From Pseudomonas cichorii (lineage in GTDB: Bacteria; Pseudomonadota; Gammaproteobacteria; Pseudomonadales; Pseudomonadaceae): a stretch of DNA of 64,000 bases. The position numbers were made by a program, and so were the translations under genes. Position 1 is the stretch's first letter; the number at the start of each line of letters is the position of its first letter. The stretch spans positions 1-64,000 of the forward strand of contig NZ_BLVZ01000016.1 in NCBI RefSeq assembly GCF_015471405.1. Direction: 5' to 3'. This document shows positions 33,815 through 41,617 of the stretch, piece by piece. Below the pieces are notes generated by a model, which was not told the origin of the DNA, did no database searches, and was given only the letters and a program-made list of their open reading frames with translations.

Positions 33815-36163
33815 ATGTCGACCCGATCGCCCCAACTGTCACCACTGGTTCGCACCTTGCGGCATATCATTTTCGGCGCGAGCCTGTCGTTCGGCGGTCT
33901 GTCGCTGGCGCATGCCGAAGAAGCCAGGGCTTATCACATTGCCCCAAGCGAACTCGAAACCGCGCTGAACCAGTTTGGGCGGGAAGCAGGTGTGCTGATT
34001 TCCTATGGCTCGCAAGTCACCAGCGGCCTGAAAAGCCGCGGGCTGGAAGGTCAATACACAGCCGAGCAAGGCCTGGCCGCCTTGCTGGAAGGCACAGGCC
34101 TGCAAGCTCAGGCCGATGGCAATAACGGCTTTACCCTGCAGCCGGTCAGGACGGCGGACAGCGGGCCTGTCGAGCTGGGCGCATCGACCATTGTCGGCGA
34201 CTGGCTGGGTGAAGCTCAGCAGACCAACGTATTCGAGCATCCCGGTGCCCGTGACGTGATTCGTCGTGAAGAATTCGAGCGTAACGGCTCAACCAACGCC
34301 CGCGAAGTGCTCAACCGCATCCCCGGCGTCAATGCGCCGGACAATAACGGCACCGGCAGCCACGACCTGGCGCTGAACTTCGGCATTCGCGGCCTCAACC
34401 CGCGCCTGGCGTCGCGCTCCACGGTCTTGATGGATGGCATCCCGGTGCCGTTCGCGCCTTACGGCCAACCTCAGTTGTCCCTTGCTCCGATCAGTCTGGG
34501 CAACATGGATGCCGTGGACGTGGTGCGTGGCGGCGGTGCCGTGCGCTATGGCCCGCAGAACGTCGGCGGGATCGTCAACTTCGTGACCCGCGCCATCCCG
34601 GATGCGCCCACCATGAAAGGTTCTGTGCAGACCGAAATCAGCCCGTCTTCCAGCCAGGACGGCTTCAAGAAAACCGGCAACCTGTTGCTCGGCGGTACTG
34701 CTGAAAATGGCCTGGGCGGCGCGATTCTGTATTCCGGCGTGCGCGGCAGCGACTGGCGCGAGCACAGCGATACCCAGATCGACGACCTGATCCTCAAGGG
34801 CAAATACCAGATCGACGACGCCAACAGCCTCAACGCCATGGCGCAGTATTACGAAGGCGAAGCCGAGATGCCCGGCGGCCTGAGTGTCGCGGACTACGAT
34901 GCCGACCCGTACCAATCGACGCGCCTGAAAGACAAATTCTGGGGCCGTCGCACCCTGGCCAACTTCGGCTATCGCTACGAGCAGGACGCCCGGGTTTTCA
35001 CCGCCAACACCTTCTTCACCAAGACCCTGCGCAGCGGGTATCTGGAACAGGGCAACATCGTGACCCTGTCGCCACGCGAGTACTGGGTACGTGGCTTTGA
35101 AACCCGTTTTTCCCAAGGCTTCGCACTGGGCGAGAGCTGGCATGAAGTGGGTATCGGCTATCGCTACATCAACGAATCCGGCCATGAAGTGCGCTACAAC
35201 GAAACAACTGCGTCACAAATCATGCCCAGCACGTCGAGCACGCAAGACCGCGACACCCGTGGTTACACCGATGCCAAGGCGTTCTACATCGATGACCGCA
35301 TCGATATCGGCAAGTGGACCATCACGCCCGGCATTCGCTACGAGATGATCGACACGGCGCAGTCCAACAACCAGACCAACGTCAAATACCAGGGCGACTA
35401 CAACACCGCACTGCCGGCCTTGAACGTGCTTTACCACGTGACAGACACCTGGAACCTGTACGCCAACACCGAGGGCTCGTTCGGCAGCGTGCAGTACAGC
35501 CAGATGCCTAACCGCGTCAACGGCGGCGAGGTCCAACCGGAAAAGGCGCGTACCTGGGAACTGGGCACCCGCTATGACAATGGCGTGCTGCGCGCAGAGC
35601 TCGGTGCATTCCTGATCAACTTCGATAACCAGTACGACACCAATCAGACCGACAACCGGATCATCGCTCGCGGCGAAACCCGCCATCAGGGGATCGAGAG
35701 CAGTATCAACTATGCCTTGAGCGACCTGAGCCCGGCGCTGGATGCCTACGAGGTTTACGCCAGCTATGCGTATGTGGATGCAACCATCCGCGAAGACGGC
35801 CCGAACAAAGGCAATCGTGTGCCCTTCTCGTCCAGACACAAAGGCACCTTGGGCGTGAGGTACACCGAAGGCCCGTGGAAGCTGAACCTGGACAGCTCGT
35901 TCCAGAGCGACCAGTTCGCCGACAACGCCAACACCGTGGCAGAAAGCGCCAGCGGCAACACCGGCAGAATTCCCGGCTACATGCTGTTCAGCACCCGCGC
36001 CGGCTATGACTTCGGCCCGAAACTGTCGGACCTGAACGTGGCGGTGGGCGTGAAAAACATCTTCAACCGCGAATACTTCACCCGCTCATTCGACGACAAC
36101 AACCGCGGCAAATACGTGGGTGAGCCACGCACGGTGTATGTGCAGACGTCTGTGGCGTTTTAA
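33815..36163 (+). CDS. fecA: FecA, TonB-dependent ferric dicitrate receptor
   Basis: 782 residues from ATG 33815 (AAAGGACT upstream). The signal peptide ends at LAHA-EE near residue 34. The STN domain at about 38-92 is followed by the plug beginning VVGDWLGEAQQTNVFEHPGA and the stretch RDVIRREEFERNGSTNAREV. The blocks LNFGIRGLNPRLASRSTVLM and PVPFAPYGQPQLSLAPISLG are virtually those of E. coli FecA, as I recall its sequence, and the protein ends in the barrel phenylalanine (VQTSVAF). It imports ferric citrate with TonB/ExbBD and signals through FecR. FecBCDE transport genes are not in the window. Confidence 0.95.
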   Translation: MSTRSPQLSPLVRTLRHIIFGASLSFGGLSLAHAEEARAYHIAPSELETALNQFGREAGVLISYGSQVTSGLKSRGLEGQYTAEQGLAALLEGTGLQAQADGNNGFTLQPVRTADSGPVELGASTIVGDWLGEAQQTNVFEHPGARDVIRREEFERNGSTNAREVLNRIPGVNAPDNNGTGSHDLALNFGIRGLNPRLASRSTVLMDGIPVPFAPYGQPQLSLAPISLGNMDAVDVVRGGGAVRYGPQNVGGIVNFVTRAIPDAPTMKGSVQTEISPSSSQDGFKKTGNLLLGGTAENGLGGAILYSGVRGSDWREHSDTQIDDLILKGKYQIDDANSLNAMAQYYEGEAEMPGGLSVADYDADPYQSTRLKDKFWGRRTLANFGYRYEQDARVFTANTFFTKTLRSGYLEQGNIVTLSPREYWVRGFETRFSQGFALGESWHEVGIGYRYINESGHEVRYNETTASQIMPSTSSTQDRDTRGYTDAKAFYIDDRIDIGKWTITPGIRYEMIDTAQSNNQTNVKYQGDYNTALPALNVLYHVTDTWNLYANTEGSFGSVQYSQMPNRVNGGEVQPEKARTWELGTRYDNGVLRAELGAFLINFDNQYDTNQTDNRIIARGETRHQGIESSINYALSDLSPALDAYEVYASYAYVDATIREDGPNKGNRVPFSSRHKGTLGVRYTEGPWKLNLDSSFQSDQFADNANTVAESASGNTGRIPGYMLFSTRAGYDFGPKLSDLNVAVGVKNIFNREYFTRSFDDNNRGKYVGEPRTVYVQTSVAF

Positions 36164-36176
36164 GGGGGCAGATTCA

Positions 36177-36227
36177 TTCGCGAATGAATTCGCTCCTACA
36201 GCGCGTAGGAGCGACTTCAGTCGCGAA
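36177..36227. repeat. Inverted REP pair after fecA
   Basis: Two opposite REP cores (36177-36199 and 36205-36227) with a short spacer. Probably a fecA transcript end or mRNA-stabilising hairpin. Confidence 0.85.
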
Positions 36228-36407
36228 GAGAGTGAATGAGAACACATTGCATTCAAACAATATTTTTGCTGCGAAATATTTCTTCCATTTAGGGGTTGAA
36301 TTGTTGGCTCATTGGCGCCAACACTGTGCTTGAGCGCAAACAAAATCGAGCTCCGACAGAAATCGATCAATGAGCCTCACACGAGCAAGCCCTAATAAGG
36401 ATTAACT

Positions 36408-36836
36408 ATGCAAATCCAGGTCAATAGCGATAATCACATCGAAAGCAGTATCCGACTGGAGGAGTGGGTTCGTACCACCATTGAAAGCACGCTCGAACGC
36501 TACGACGAATACGTAACCCGCGTCGAAGTTCACCTCAGCGATGAAAACGGCGAAAAACCAGGTCCGCATGACATCCGCTGCCAGATAGAAGCCCGTCCAA
36601 AAGGACACCAACCGATTTCCGTCACCCAAAAGGCCGATACAGTGGATCAGGCCGTTGATGGTGCAGCCGCAAAACTCGATCACGCCCTTGAGCACCTGTT
36701 GGGCAAACTGCGCAGCAAACGTGGCGGCGCACCACTGCCCCAAGATCAGGATGAAGATTCGGTCAGTCCGGACGCCCTGCTGGAGGAAGAATTCCTTGAG
36801 AAAGAACTGGAAAAGGAAGTCGCTCGACTGGGCTGA
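36408..36836 (+). CDS. HPF/RaiA-family ribosome-associated protein
   Basis: 142 residues; ATAAGGATTAACT precedes the ATG. The N-terminal domain carries IQVNSDNHIESSIRLEEWVR, an RVEVHLSDENGEKPGPHDIR block and QKADTVDQAVDGAAAKLDHA, as in the S30EA fold that binds the 30S decoding region and hibernates ribosomes. The C-terminal 40 residues are acidic and end in EKELEKEVARLG, lacking the long-HPF dimerisation domain. It stands alone between fecA and a terminator. Confidence 0.82.
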   Translation: MQIQVNSDNHIESSIRLEEWVRTTIESTLERYDEYVTRVEVHLSDENGEKPGPHDIRCQIEARPKGHQPISVTQKADTVDQAVDGAAAKLDHALEHLLGKLRSKRGGAPLPQDQDEDSVSPDALLEEEFLEKELEKEVARLG

Positions 36837-36868
36837 TTTCCACTCTCTGACACATTGATCGCGTAACC

Positions 36869-36899
36869 AAGGGCGGCCCTGAAAAGAGCCGCCCTTTCT
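36869..36899 (+). terminator. Rho-independent terminator after the HPF-like gene
   Basis: AAGGGCGGC (36869-36877) pairs with GCCGCCCTT (36888-36896) around a 10-base loop, followed by TCTG. The hairpin lies at the convergent junction with the FecR gene and may serve both. Confidence 0.8.
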
Positions 36900-36902
36900 G
36901 TT

Positions 36903-37862
36903 TCAGCGCAGCGGCTTCACCACAATCAGCAAGTCAGTGAAACGCTCGATACGGATCGGCAGATTATCGCTCAGCGTGGCAAGCGCAGCATCGGTGTCAT
37001 CCAGCCGGAACAGGCCGGAAACCCGCATTCCTTCCAGCTCTTTCGAGTCGAAATGCACCAGGCCGTGTCGATAACCGGCCAGCGTTTGCAACACCTCGCC
37101 CAGTGGCCGGTCATCGACCTTGAGCAAGCCGCGTGTCCATGCCGCCGGGTCGCTGTTGCCTATCGAACGGGGCAACTGCACGCTTCCGTCCTTGAGCAAG
37201 GCCTGCTGGCCAGTCGCAACTTTCACGACATCTGCACTGTTGGCCCTGGCCGCAATGGCAGACTCCAGCACGCTGACCGTGGTCCCTTCAGGGCCACGAC
37301 GCACCAGAAAACGAGTCCCCAATGCGGTGATGGTGCCTTGATCGGTGCGCACCACAAAGGGGCGCTGTGCATCCTTGGCAACCTGAACCCACAGTTCACC
37401 GCGCAGCAGCTCAAGCTCGCGTTGCCGTCCGTCGAATTTTACATCCAGCGCCGAATCACTATTGAGTTGCACTTCACTGCCATCGGAAAGTAGAAACTCA
37501 CGACGCTCTCCGACATTCGTGTGCTGATCGGCCATCCAGATCGGCATGCGCTCGACGCTCATCCAGCCGCCCATCAAAACGCCCAGCAGCGCAACGACCT
37601 GCAACCCTCGAAAAGAGGCTTTTACCCCCGAATGCGGGAATGTCTGACGCAATGCGAGCCGGGCCGGTTCGCCCGGCAAGTCATCGAAACTGCCCCATAA
37701 AGACTGCATGCGTGCCAGCGCCAGAGCATGTCGGGGATCGGCTTCACACCAGCTATCGAAGGCCTGGCGATCAGCCGTGCTGACAGCCTCGTCATTGACC
37801 AGCGCAAGCCAGGACGCCGCTTCGCTGATCATCCGTTCGCTGGGTTCGTGCTCATTGCTCAC
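36903..37862 (-). CDS. FecR-family anti-sigma factor, third iron pair
   Basis: 319 residues from GTG 37862, which overlaps the sigma gene stop (GTGA); a longer reading from 37898 enters that gene. The cytoplasmic domain has WLALVNDEAVSTADRQAFDS and WCEADPRHALALARMQSLW, a membrane segment is near 88-103 (FRGLQVVALLGVLMGGWMSV), and the FecR domain has FLLSDGSEVQLNSDSALDVK and GELWVQVAKDAQRPFVVRTD. It closes with an STN-like end. No TonB receptor gene lies beside it, so its partner must be elsewhere or lost. Confidence 0.9.
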   Translation of the reverse strand: MSNEHEPSERMISEAASWLALVNDEAVSTADRQAFDSWCEADPRHALALARMQSLWGSFDDLPGEPARLALRQTFPHSGVKASFRGLQVVALLGVLMGGWMSVERMPIWMADQHTNVGERREFLLSDGSEVQLNSDSALDVKFDGRQRELELLRGELWVQVAKDAQRPFVVRTDQGTITALGTRFLVRRGPEGTTVSVLESAIAARANSADVVKVATGQQALLKDGSVQLPRSIGNSDPAAWTRGLLKVDDRPLGEVLQTLAGYRHGLVHFDSKELEGMRVSGLFRLDDTDAALATLSDNLPIRIERFTDLLIVVKPLR

Positions 37863-38407
37863 GAGAGATGGCCCGAACCGTGCAGTGTCTTGTAGCAATG
37901 CACCATCACGCTGGCCATGTATTGTTTGACCATGCTGGAGGAGACACCCAATTGAATGGCTATTTCGCTGTAAGTCAGACCCTCAAGGCGGTGCAGCAAA
38001 AATGCCTGGCGCGGCCTGGGAGGCAAGCCGTCGAGCATTTGAGCGATTCGCTCCAGCATCTGCAACGCGACATGAATGGCTTCGGGGTTCGGAGTACAGG
38101 CGTCGTCGGCATGCAGCGCCAGCGCATCCAGATAGGCCCGCTCGATCTTGCGACGCCGGGTGCCATCGATCAGCAAGCGCGTCGCGGTAGTGGCAAGAAA
38201 CGCTCGCGGCTCCTTGAGGTTGAGCGGTTCGGCCAGCATCAGGATACGCACGAAAGCGTCCTGGGCCAGATCCGCAGCACGTTGCGAGCAGCCAATCTTT
38301 TTTCGCAGCCAATTGTGCAACCAAAGGTGGTGGTCACTATACAGCTCTGTCATTTGCTGCCGCCGACTAGACATGAGGTCGTCATCAACTGCGGAAAAGT
38401 CGCGCAT
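37859..38407 (-). CDS. ECF sigma factor, iron-starvation type, third iron pair
   Basis: 182 residues from ATG 38407 with GAGAAG upstream; ATG 38353 (MTELYSDHH) is a shorter option. Region 2 carries KIGCSQRAADLAQDAFVRIL and region 4 LPPRPRQAFLLHRLEGLTYS followed by EIAIQLGVSSSMVKQYMASV. A Fur box lies about 18 bases upstream of the start. The gene forms an operon with the overlapping FecR gene but, unlike the two other pairs in this window, has no adjacent receptor. Confidence 0.9.
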   Translation of the reverse strand: MRDFSAVDDDLMSSRRQQMTELYSDHHLWLHNWLRKKIGCSQRAADLAQDAFVRILMLAEPLNLKEPRAFLATTATRLLIDGTRRRKIERAYLDALALHADDACTPNPEAIHVALQMLERIAQMLDGLPPRPRQAFLLHRLEGLTYSEIAIQLGVSSSMVKQYMASVMVHCYKTLHGSGHLS

Positions 38408-38424
38408 GCGTCAATGCTTCTCAA

Positions 38425-38443
38425 ACACGAAAAATTATCATTA
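38425..38443 (-). promoter_or_regulatory. Fur box upstream of the orphan sigma/FecR pair
   Basis: On the minus strand GTTAATGATAATTTTTCGT contains the AATGATAAT core and matches the 19-bp Fur consensus at about 13 positions. Its position just before the start predicts iron repression. Confidence 0.65.
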
Positions 38444-38571
38444 ACGCGAAAGATGACAGCAAAACCTGCCATCAGCAAGCACAAGAGAAATCTTGCCGAT
38501 GGTCAGCCACTGAGAACTAAAGGGACTAATACCCGGTCAACTTATGCAGTACACATAGACAGGTAGACGAT

Positions 38572-38904
38572 ATGGATAATCCTTTTCAGATGATCACCGA
38601 TACCTTTCATCCCGATTACCGGGTGAATCTGAGCATCCAGGGACTGGATGGCAGCATCATGCTGACACTGTCGAACGAAAAGGGCGTAGTCGCCAAGCGC
38701 CTGATCAGCGCCGCCCAACGCAACGACCCCGAACGCTTGCGCCGCCTCATAGAAAGCGTGCAATTCGGCATCGCCATTGAGCGAGGCGACAGCGCCCTGA
38801 AAATCCTCACCGCCATGACCGATGGCGTCACCCTCAGCCAGCTGCCGATTCTTACGGGCGGTCACTGGCGACCAGATCGCCATGAGCAGACGGCGGGCAT
38901 TTAA
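38572..38904 (+). CDS. DUF3509 protein
   Basis: 110 residues. The pattern MDNPFQMITDTFHPDYRVNL followed by a glycine turn (SIQGLDGSIMLTLSNEKG), VAKRLISAAQRNDPERLRRL and a final basic part fits the small Pseudomonas DUF3509 family. No membrane segment is present. Its function is unknown. It is transcribed divergently from the sigma/FecR pair and ended by the hairpin at 38932. Confidence 0.85.
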   Translation: MDNPFQMITDTFHPDYRVNLSIQGLDGSIMLTLSNEKGVVAKRLISAAQRNDPERLRRLIESVQFGIAIERGDSALKILTAMTDGVTLSQLPILTGGHWRPDRHEQTAGI

Positions 38905-38931
38905 GGTCCTCTGTGTTACTTACGCTAACGA

Positions 38932-38960
38932 AAATGCCCTGATTGCAGGGCATTTCTTAC
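38932..38960 (+). terminator. Rho-independent terminator after the DUF3509 gene
   Basis: AAATGCCCTG (38932-38941) and CAGGGCATTT (38946-38955) form a 10-bp stem with loop ATTG, followed by CTTAC. Confidence 0.8.
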
Positions 38961-39040
38961 GGACTTCTCCCTTTCATCCGCGTGAAGTTTCCTAGAAAAT
39001 CCTATGCCCTTGCGTGGGCGTTTTTGGCTCTCTAGGCTGT

Positions 39041-39191
39041 GTCGGTCACTGCTCATCAGTGATCGGGTTTAGCAGCCTGGGGATGACTAGCCACGCAAGA
39101 AACGTCCTTATGGCGGCTTTGCGTGGGGCACCTTCGGGTGCGCCGGTTTTGGCTAGTTTCCCCGGTCTGCTAACCCGCGACAAAGCCGCCA
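39041..39191 (+). ncRNA. Candidate structured RNA/leader element before the DUF3077/DUF6124 gene
   Basis: Nested complementary blocks within 150 bases support a folded RNA. Helix A: 39064-39075 with 39167-39177, 11 pairs with one bulge. Helix B: 39076-39083 with 39159-39165. Helix C: 39086-39092 with 39151-39157. Helix D: 39093-39098 with 39119-39124. Helix E: 39128-39132 with 39137-39141, closing a TTCG tetraloop. A small hairpin lies at 39046-39062. In addition TGGCGGCTTTG (39111-39121) is perfectly complementary to 39181-39191 and would make a pseudoknot or an alternative to helix D. Similar leaders before related small genes are known to me only from memory and were not checked. A DNA-level element is the main alternative. 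Confidence 0.6.
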
Positions 39192-39242
39192 CCCTCAATC
39201 GTTTAGCAGCGACTGTACGGTGGCCCCATGAGGAAACTGGTT

Positions 39243-39455
39243 ATGAAAAAAGTAACGCCCGATCCACCGCCGTCTTCTCTCGAAGAATCCCTGCTATACG
39301 TCTCCGACCTGCTGCGCTGCGCAGCGGCCACCGCCTACGAATCCGGCGACAGCCTCAACGGCCCGAAACGCGATTTGGCTTTTTCAGTCGTTCACCTGAT
39401 CGGCATTGCCCGAACCGAACTGGATCGGTCGTTGGAGCGGGTTGAGCCTCGGTAA
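39243..39455 (+). CDS. Small DUF3077/DUF6124-type protein
   Basis: 70 residues from ATG 39243, with GAGGAAAC upstream; an upstream in-frame start at 39228 overlaps the ribosome site. The body (LEESLLYVSDLLRCAAATAY, ESGDSLNGPKRDLAFSVVHL, IGIARTELDRSLERV) has the two-helix pattern of the short DUF3077/DUF6124 proteins abundant in pseudomonads. Function unknown. The long structured leader before it suggests post-transcriptional control. A long reading of another frame (39014-39445) across the structured region is not credible. Confidence 0.7.
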   Translation: MKKVTPDPPPSSLEESLLYVSDLLRCAAATAYESGDSLNGPKRDLAFSVVHLIGIARTELDRSLERVEPR

Positions 39456-39473
39456 GGCTGTACACCTGTCACT

Positions 39474-39563
39474 TGTGGGAGCGGATTCATCCGCGATGAC
39501 GTCATTGAAGGCGATAAATCTTCTTCAAATGTACGAGCCTCTCGCGAATGAATTCGCTCCTAC
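39474..39563. repeat. Two REP-type units after the DUF3077/DUF6124 gene
   Basis: A degenerate unit near 39474-39497 (GTGGGAGCGGATTCATCCGC) and an inverted standard unit at 39541-39563 lie in about 120 bases of otherwise empty sequence. Confidence 0.7.
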
Positions 39564-39577
39564 CAAATGCACTTAAA

Positions 39578-39880
39578 TCAAACCTCCCCCTTCTCCTCCG
39601 TCACCGCCCCTTTCACATTACTGAACGGGTCCGGAATCTTCGCCGACGGGTATTTATACGACGCATAACGCACCACCAGAATCGAAATCGCCAGCAGCAG
39701 GATACCGCCGCACAGGTAGATGATCCCGATACTTGGCGGGTTGTGGTGGGAGACGTCCGAGATCTGCGCACTCAACGTCAGGCGAACGAACTGTCGCATG
39801 GGCGTGATTTTGTAAACAGCTTCTTCCATGAGCAGATCGTTCAGGGAAAACCTGCTCTGCAACGGATCAATGCGCAGCAT
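39578..39880 (-). pseudogene. psiE: 3' part of a disrupted psiE gene
   Basis: The minus-strand reading from 39880 ends in ISDVSHHNPPSIGIIYLCGG and LLAISILVVRYASYKYPSAK, the C-terminal half of PsiE (phosphate-starvation-inducible membrane family). Clear homology begins near 39763. The first 40 residues (MLRIDPLQSRFSLNDLLMEE) are not PsiE-like and come from the junction. The missing N-terminal half lies 3.4 kb away at 43140-43454. The fragment may still be translated but lacks the first two helices. Confidence 0.75.
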
Positions 39881-39883
39881 GGT

Positions 39884-39895
39884 TTCCAGAAGTAA
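39884..39895. repeat. Left copy of the 12-bp direct repeat flanking the island
   Basis: TTCCAGAAGTAA, identical to 43213-43224. Possible target duplication, att core or recombination junction. Confidence 0.6.
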
Positions 39896-40272
39896 GTTTT
39901 CTGCCTGCGCATGCCAGCGTACACAAGTCGGAGAAGCTCAGTGGGCTAAGAGTCAGGCGACCATGCTTATTCCAGCCCAACTTTGGACTTACTCAGCGAT
40001 TCTGTTAGGCCACCAAGGCGTTCAAGTTAACTCATTAAGAAATAAATAATAAATATAGCAGGAAGGGGTGAATAATTATGTTTTTATGCATAGCCTCACA
40101 GGGAATGTCAATCCGGCACTAGCAAAAACCTAGAACTCTTCAATAGCGTAAACAGCCAAAAAATCTAAAAAATATAACTGAGCGTAAAAAAAAACAAAAA
40201 GCACTTTTGCGCCTAACCAAAAACATGCTATAAATGTTAAAAGCTCTGTCATTACCGCAAAAGGACTTAAAG
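39896..40272. other. AT-rich leader region before the ParA-like gene
   Basis: About 377 bases with no supported gene. The distal half (from about 40045) is strongly AT-rich with A-runs and probably contains the operon promoter. No recombination gene or known att site could be identified. Confidence 0.5.
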
Positions 40273-41115
40273 TTGAAGACCATCAGTTTCGTTAACATGA
40301 AAGGCGGCGTAGCAAAAACAACGTTAGCTGTAAATATTGCTGATTGCTTAGCTCGTAGACATGAACTTCGAGTCCTAGTAATAGACCTAGATCCACAGTT
40401 CAACGCAACACAGTGCATTATGTCTGGCACCGAATATGTACATCACTTGCAGAGCAATGGGCATACAATTATTCACTTGTATGACGACTCCCCTCACCCA
40501 GTAGTTGGAGCCGTAAAAGGTGCGAAATTGTCAGAGATAGTTACTGTTGACAAAATCACACCGATTGAAACAAAAGAAAACCTGCATCTTCTACCCGGGG
40601 CTCTTGAACTATACCGTCTAGAAATGACAAGCGGTCAAGGAAGAGAGTTCCGGCTAAAAAACTATGTTGATTTCTTAAAAGAAAATGATTTATACGACAT
40701 CGTTATTATTGATACTCCACCTACGCCATCCGCATGGATGTCCTCTGCGTTAATAGCATCTGATTACTATTTAGTCCCGGTAAAAGCTGAACCCTTATCA
40801 GCTACCGGCATAGACTTACTCCGCTCGGTGATCAGCAGAGTCAGTTCAAACTATGGACTCCGACTGGAATGTGCTGGAGTTGTATTCACAATAGCCGAAG
40901 AACATACCGTTGTATTTAAGGAAGCAAAAACATTCGTGGATACATCTAGCCTCTGGAAAGGAAAACGCTTCACCAAACACCTCCCCAAGAGGACGGCTGT
41001 TGCCAGAGCACAAGGACACCAAGGTTTTATTTTAGACATGCAAGACACTGACTTAAAGCGTGCAATTACACAAATATCTGCTGAGCTTTTAAGTAGACTA
41101 GAGATGGAGGAATAA
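40273..41115 (+). CDS. ParA/MinD-family ATPase of the psiE island
   Basis: 280 residues from TTG 40273, chosen because AAGGA lies seven bases upstream and the family-typical opening KTISFVNMKGGVAKTTLAVN begins there; ATG 40234 would add 13 residues. The deviant Walker A KGGVAKTT is at residues 10-17, Walker A-prime/switch IDLDPQFNATQ near 45-55, and the Walker B-like DIVIIDTPPTPSAWMSSALI near 148-167. No helix-turn-helix, membrane or coiled-coil addition is present. Codon use is AT-rich. ParB is absent. It is followed after four bases by the first unknown gene, so the three make an operon. Confidence 0.88.
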   Translation: MKTISFVNMKGGVAKTTLAVNIADCLARRHELRVLVIDLDPQFNATQCIMSGTEYVHHLQSNGHTIIHLYDDSPHPVVGAVKGAKLSEIVTVDKITPIETKENLHLLPGALELYRLEMTSGQGREFRLKNYVDFLKENDLYDIVIIDTPPTPSAWMSSALIASDYYLVPVKAEPLSATGIDLLRSVISRVSSNYGLRLECAGVVFTIAEEHTVVFKEAKTFVDTSSLWKGKRFTKHLPKRTAVARAQGHQGFILDMQDTDLKRAITQISAELLSRLEMEE

Positions 41116-41119
41116 AATC

Positions 41120-41617
41120 ATGCTATCGAAAAGCGAAATAAATAGAGCCAAACGTTTCGTAGAAGAATTATCTTGGCTGATGGAAAGCTATAACAAGGTA
41201 GATTTAAAATCACTAAGCAAGATAATTGAGGAGCTTCCTACAGACTCATCTACTCCCCATCTCACATCTCAAAAATCTGAGCAGGCACGTCCAAAGATTA
41301 ACTTTCTTACCGGCGTATTGCCTAGTCTTTTCATGGACCCACACCTATTTAAAAGCAATGAAGAAATTTCAGAGTTTGCCAGTTCAATCCTGGGAATAAA
41401 TGTTCTTAGATATCATAAAAAATCACGCTTTGAAATAATCGGCCATATTGTCTGTGAGACGATAAGTCTTGATGACAAAGGGCTTGATCGCGTAACACGA
41501 GCGCTATCAATACTTTCAACTGATGAGCATAAGAGAAAGCAAGTGGCACATAAAAAAACTGAAGGCTTTTTTGGGTGGAACGATGTTATACAAGAATTGA
41601 GTGGTGAACAGCCGTGA
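41120..41617 (+). CDS. Unknown protein, second gene of the ParA operon
   Basis: 165 residues; GATGGAGGAATAAAATC precedes the ATG, giving a strong ribosome site. Not recognised. It is helical and charged, with a basic N-terminus (MLSKSEINRAKRFVEELSWL) and a short linker around residues 45-60 (TPHLTSQKSEQARPKINFLT), followed by LPSLFMDPHLFKSNEEISEF and a C-terminal part rich in charged residues. No signal peptide or membrane helix is seen. The N-terminal region could be an interaction module for the ATPase and the rest an effector or adaptor, but no known domain is evident. Confidence 0.75.
   Translation: MLSKSEINRAKRFVEELSWLMESYNKVDLKSLSKIIEELPTDSSTPHLTSQKSEQARPKINFLTGVLPSLFMDPHLFKSNEEISEFASSILGINVLRYHKKSRFEIIGHIVCETISLDDKGLDRVTRALSILSTDEHKRKQVAHKKTEGFFGWNDVIQELSGEQP

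Noticed and set aside
34289..35185. Minus-strand reading of 298 codons inside fecA
   Set aside because: Antisense to a clear FecA; no independent support.
39014..39445. 143-codon frame across the structured leader
   Set aside because: It overlaps the better-supported DUF3077/DUF6124 gene in another frame and covers a region explained by nested base pairing.
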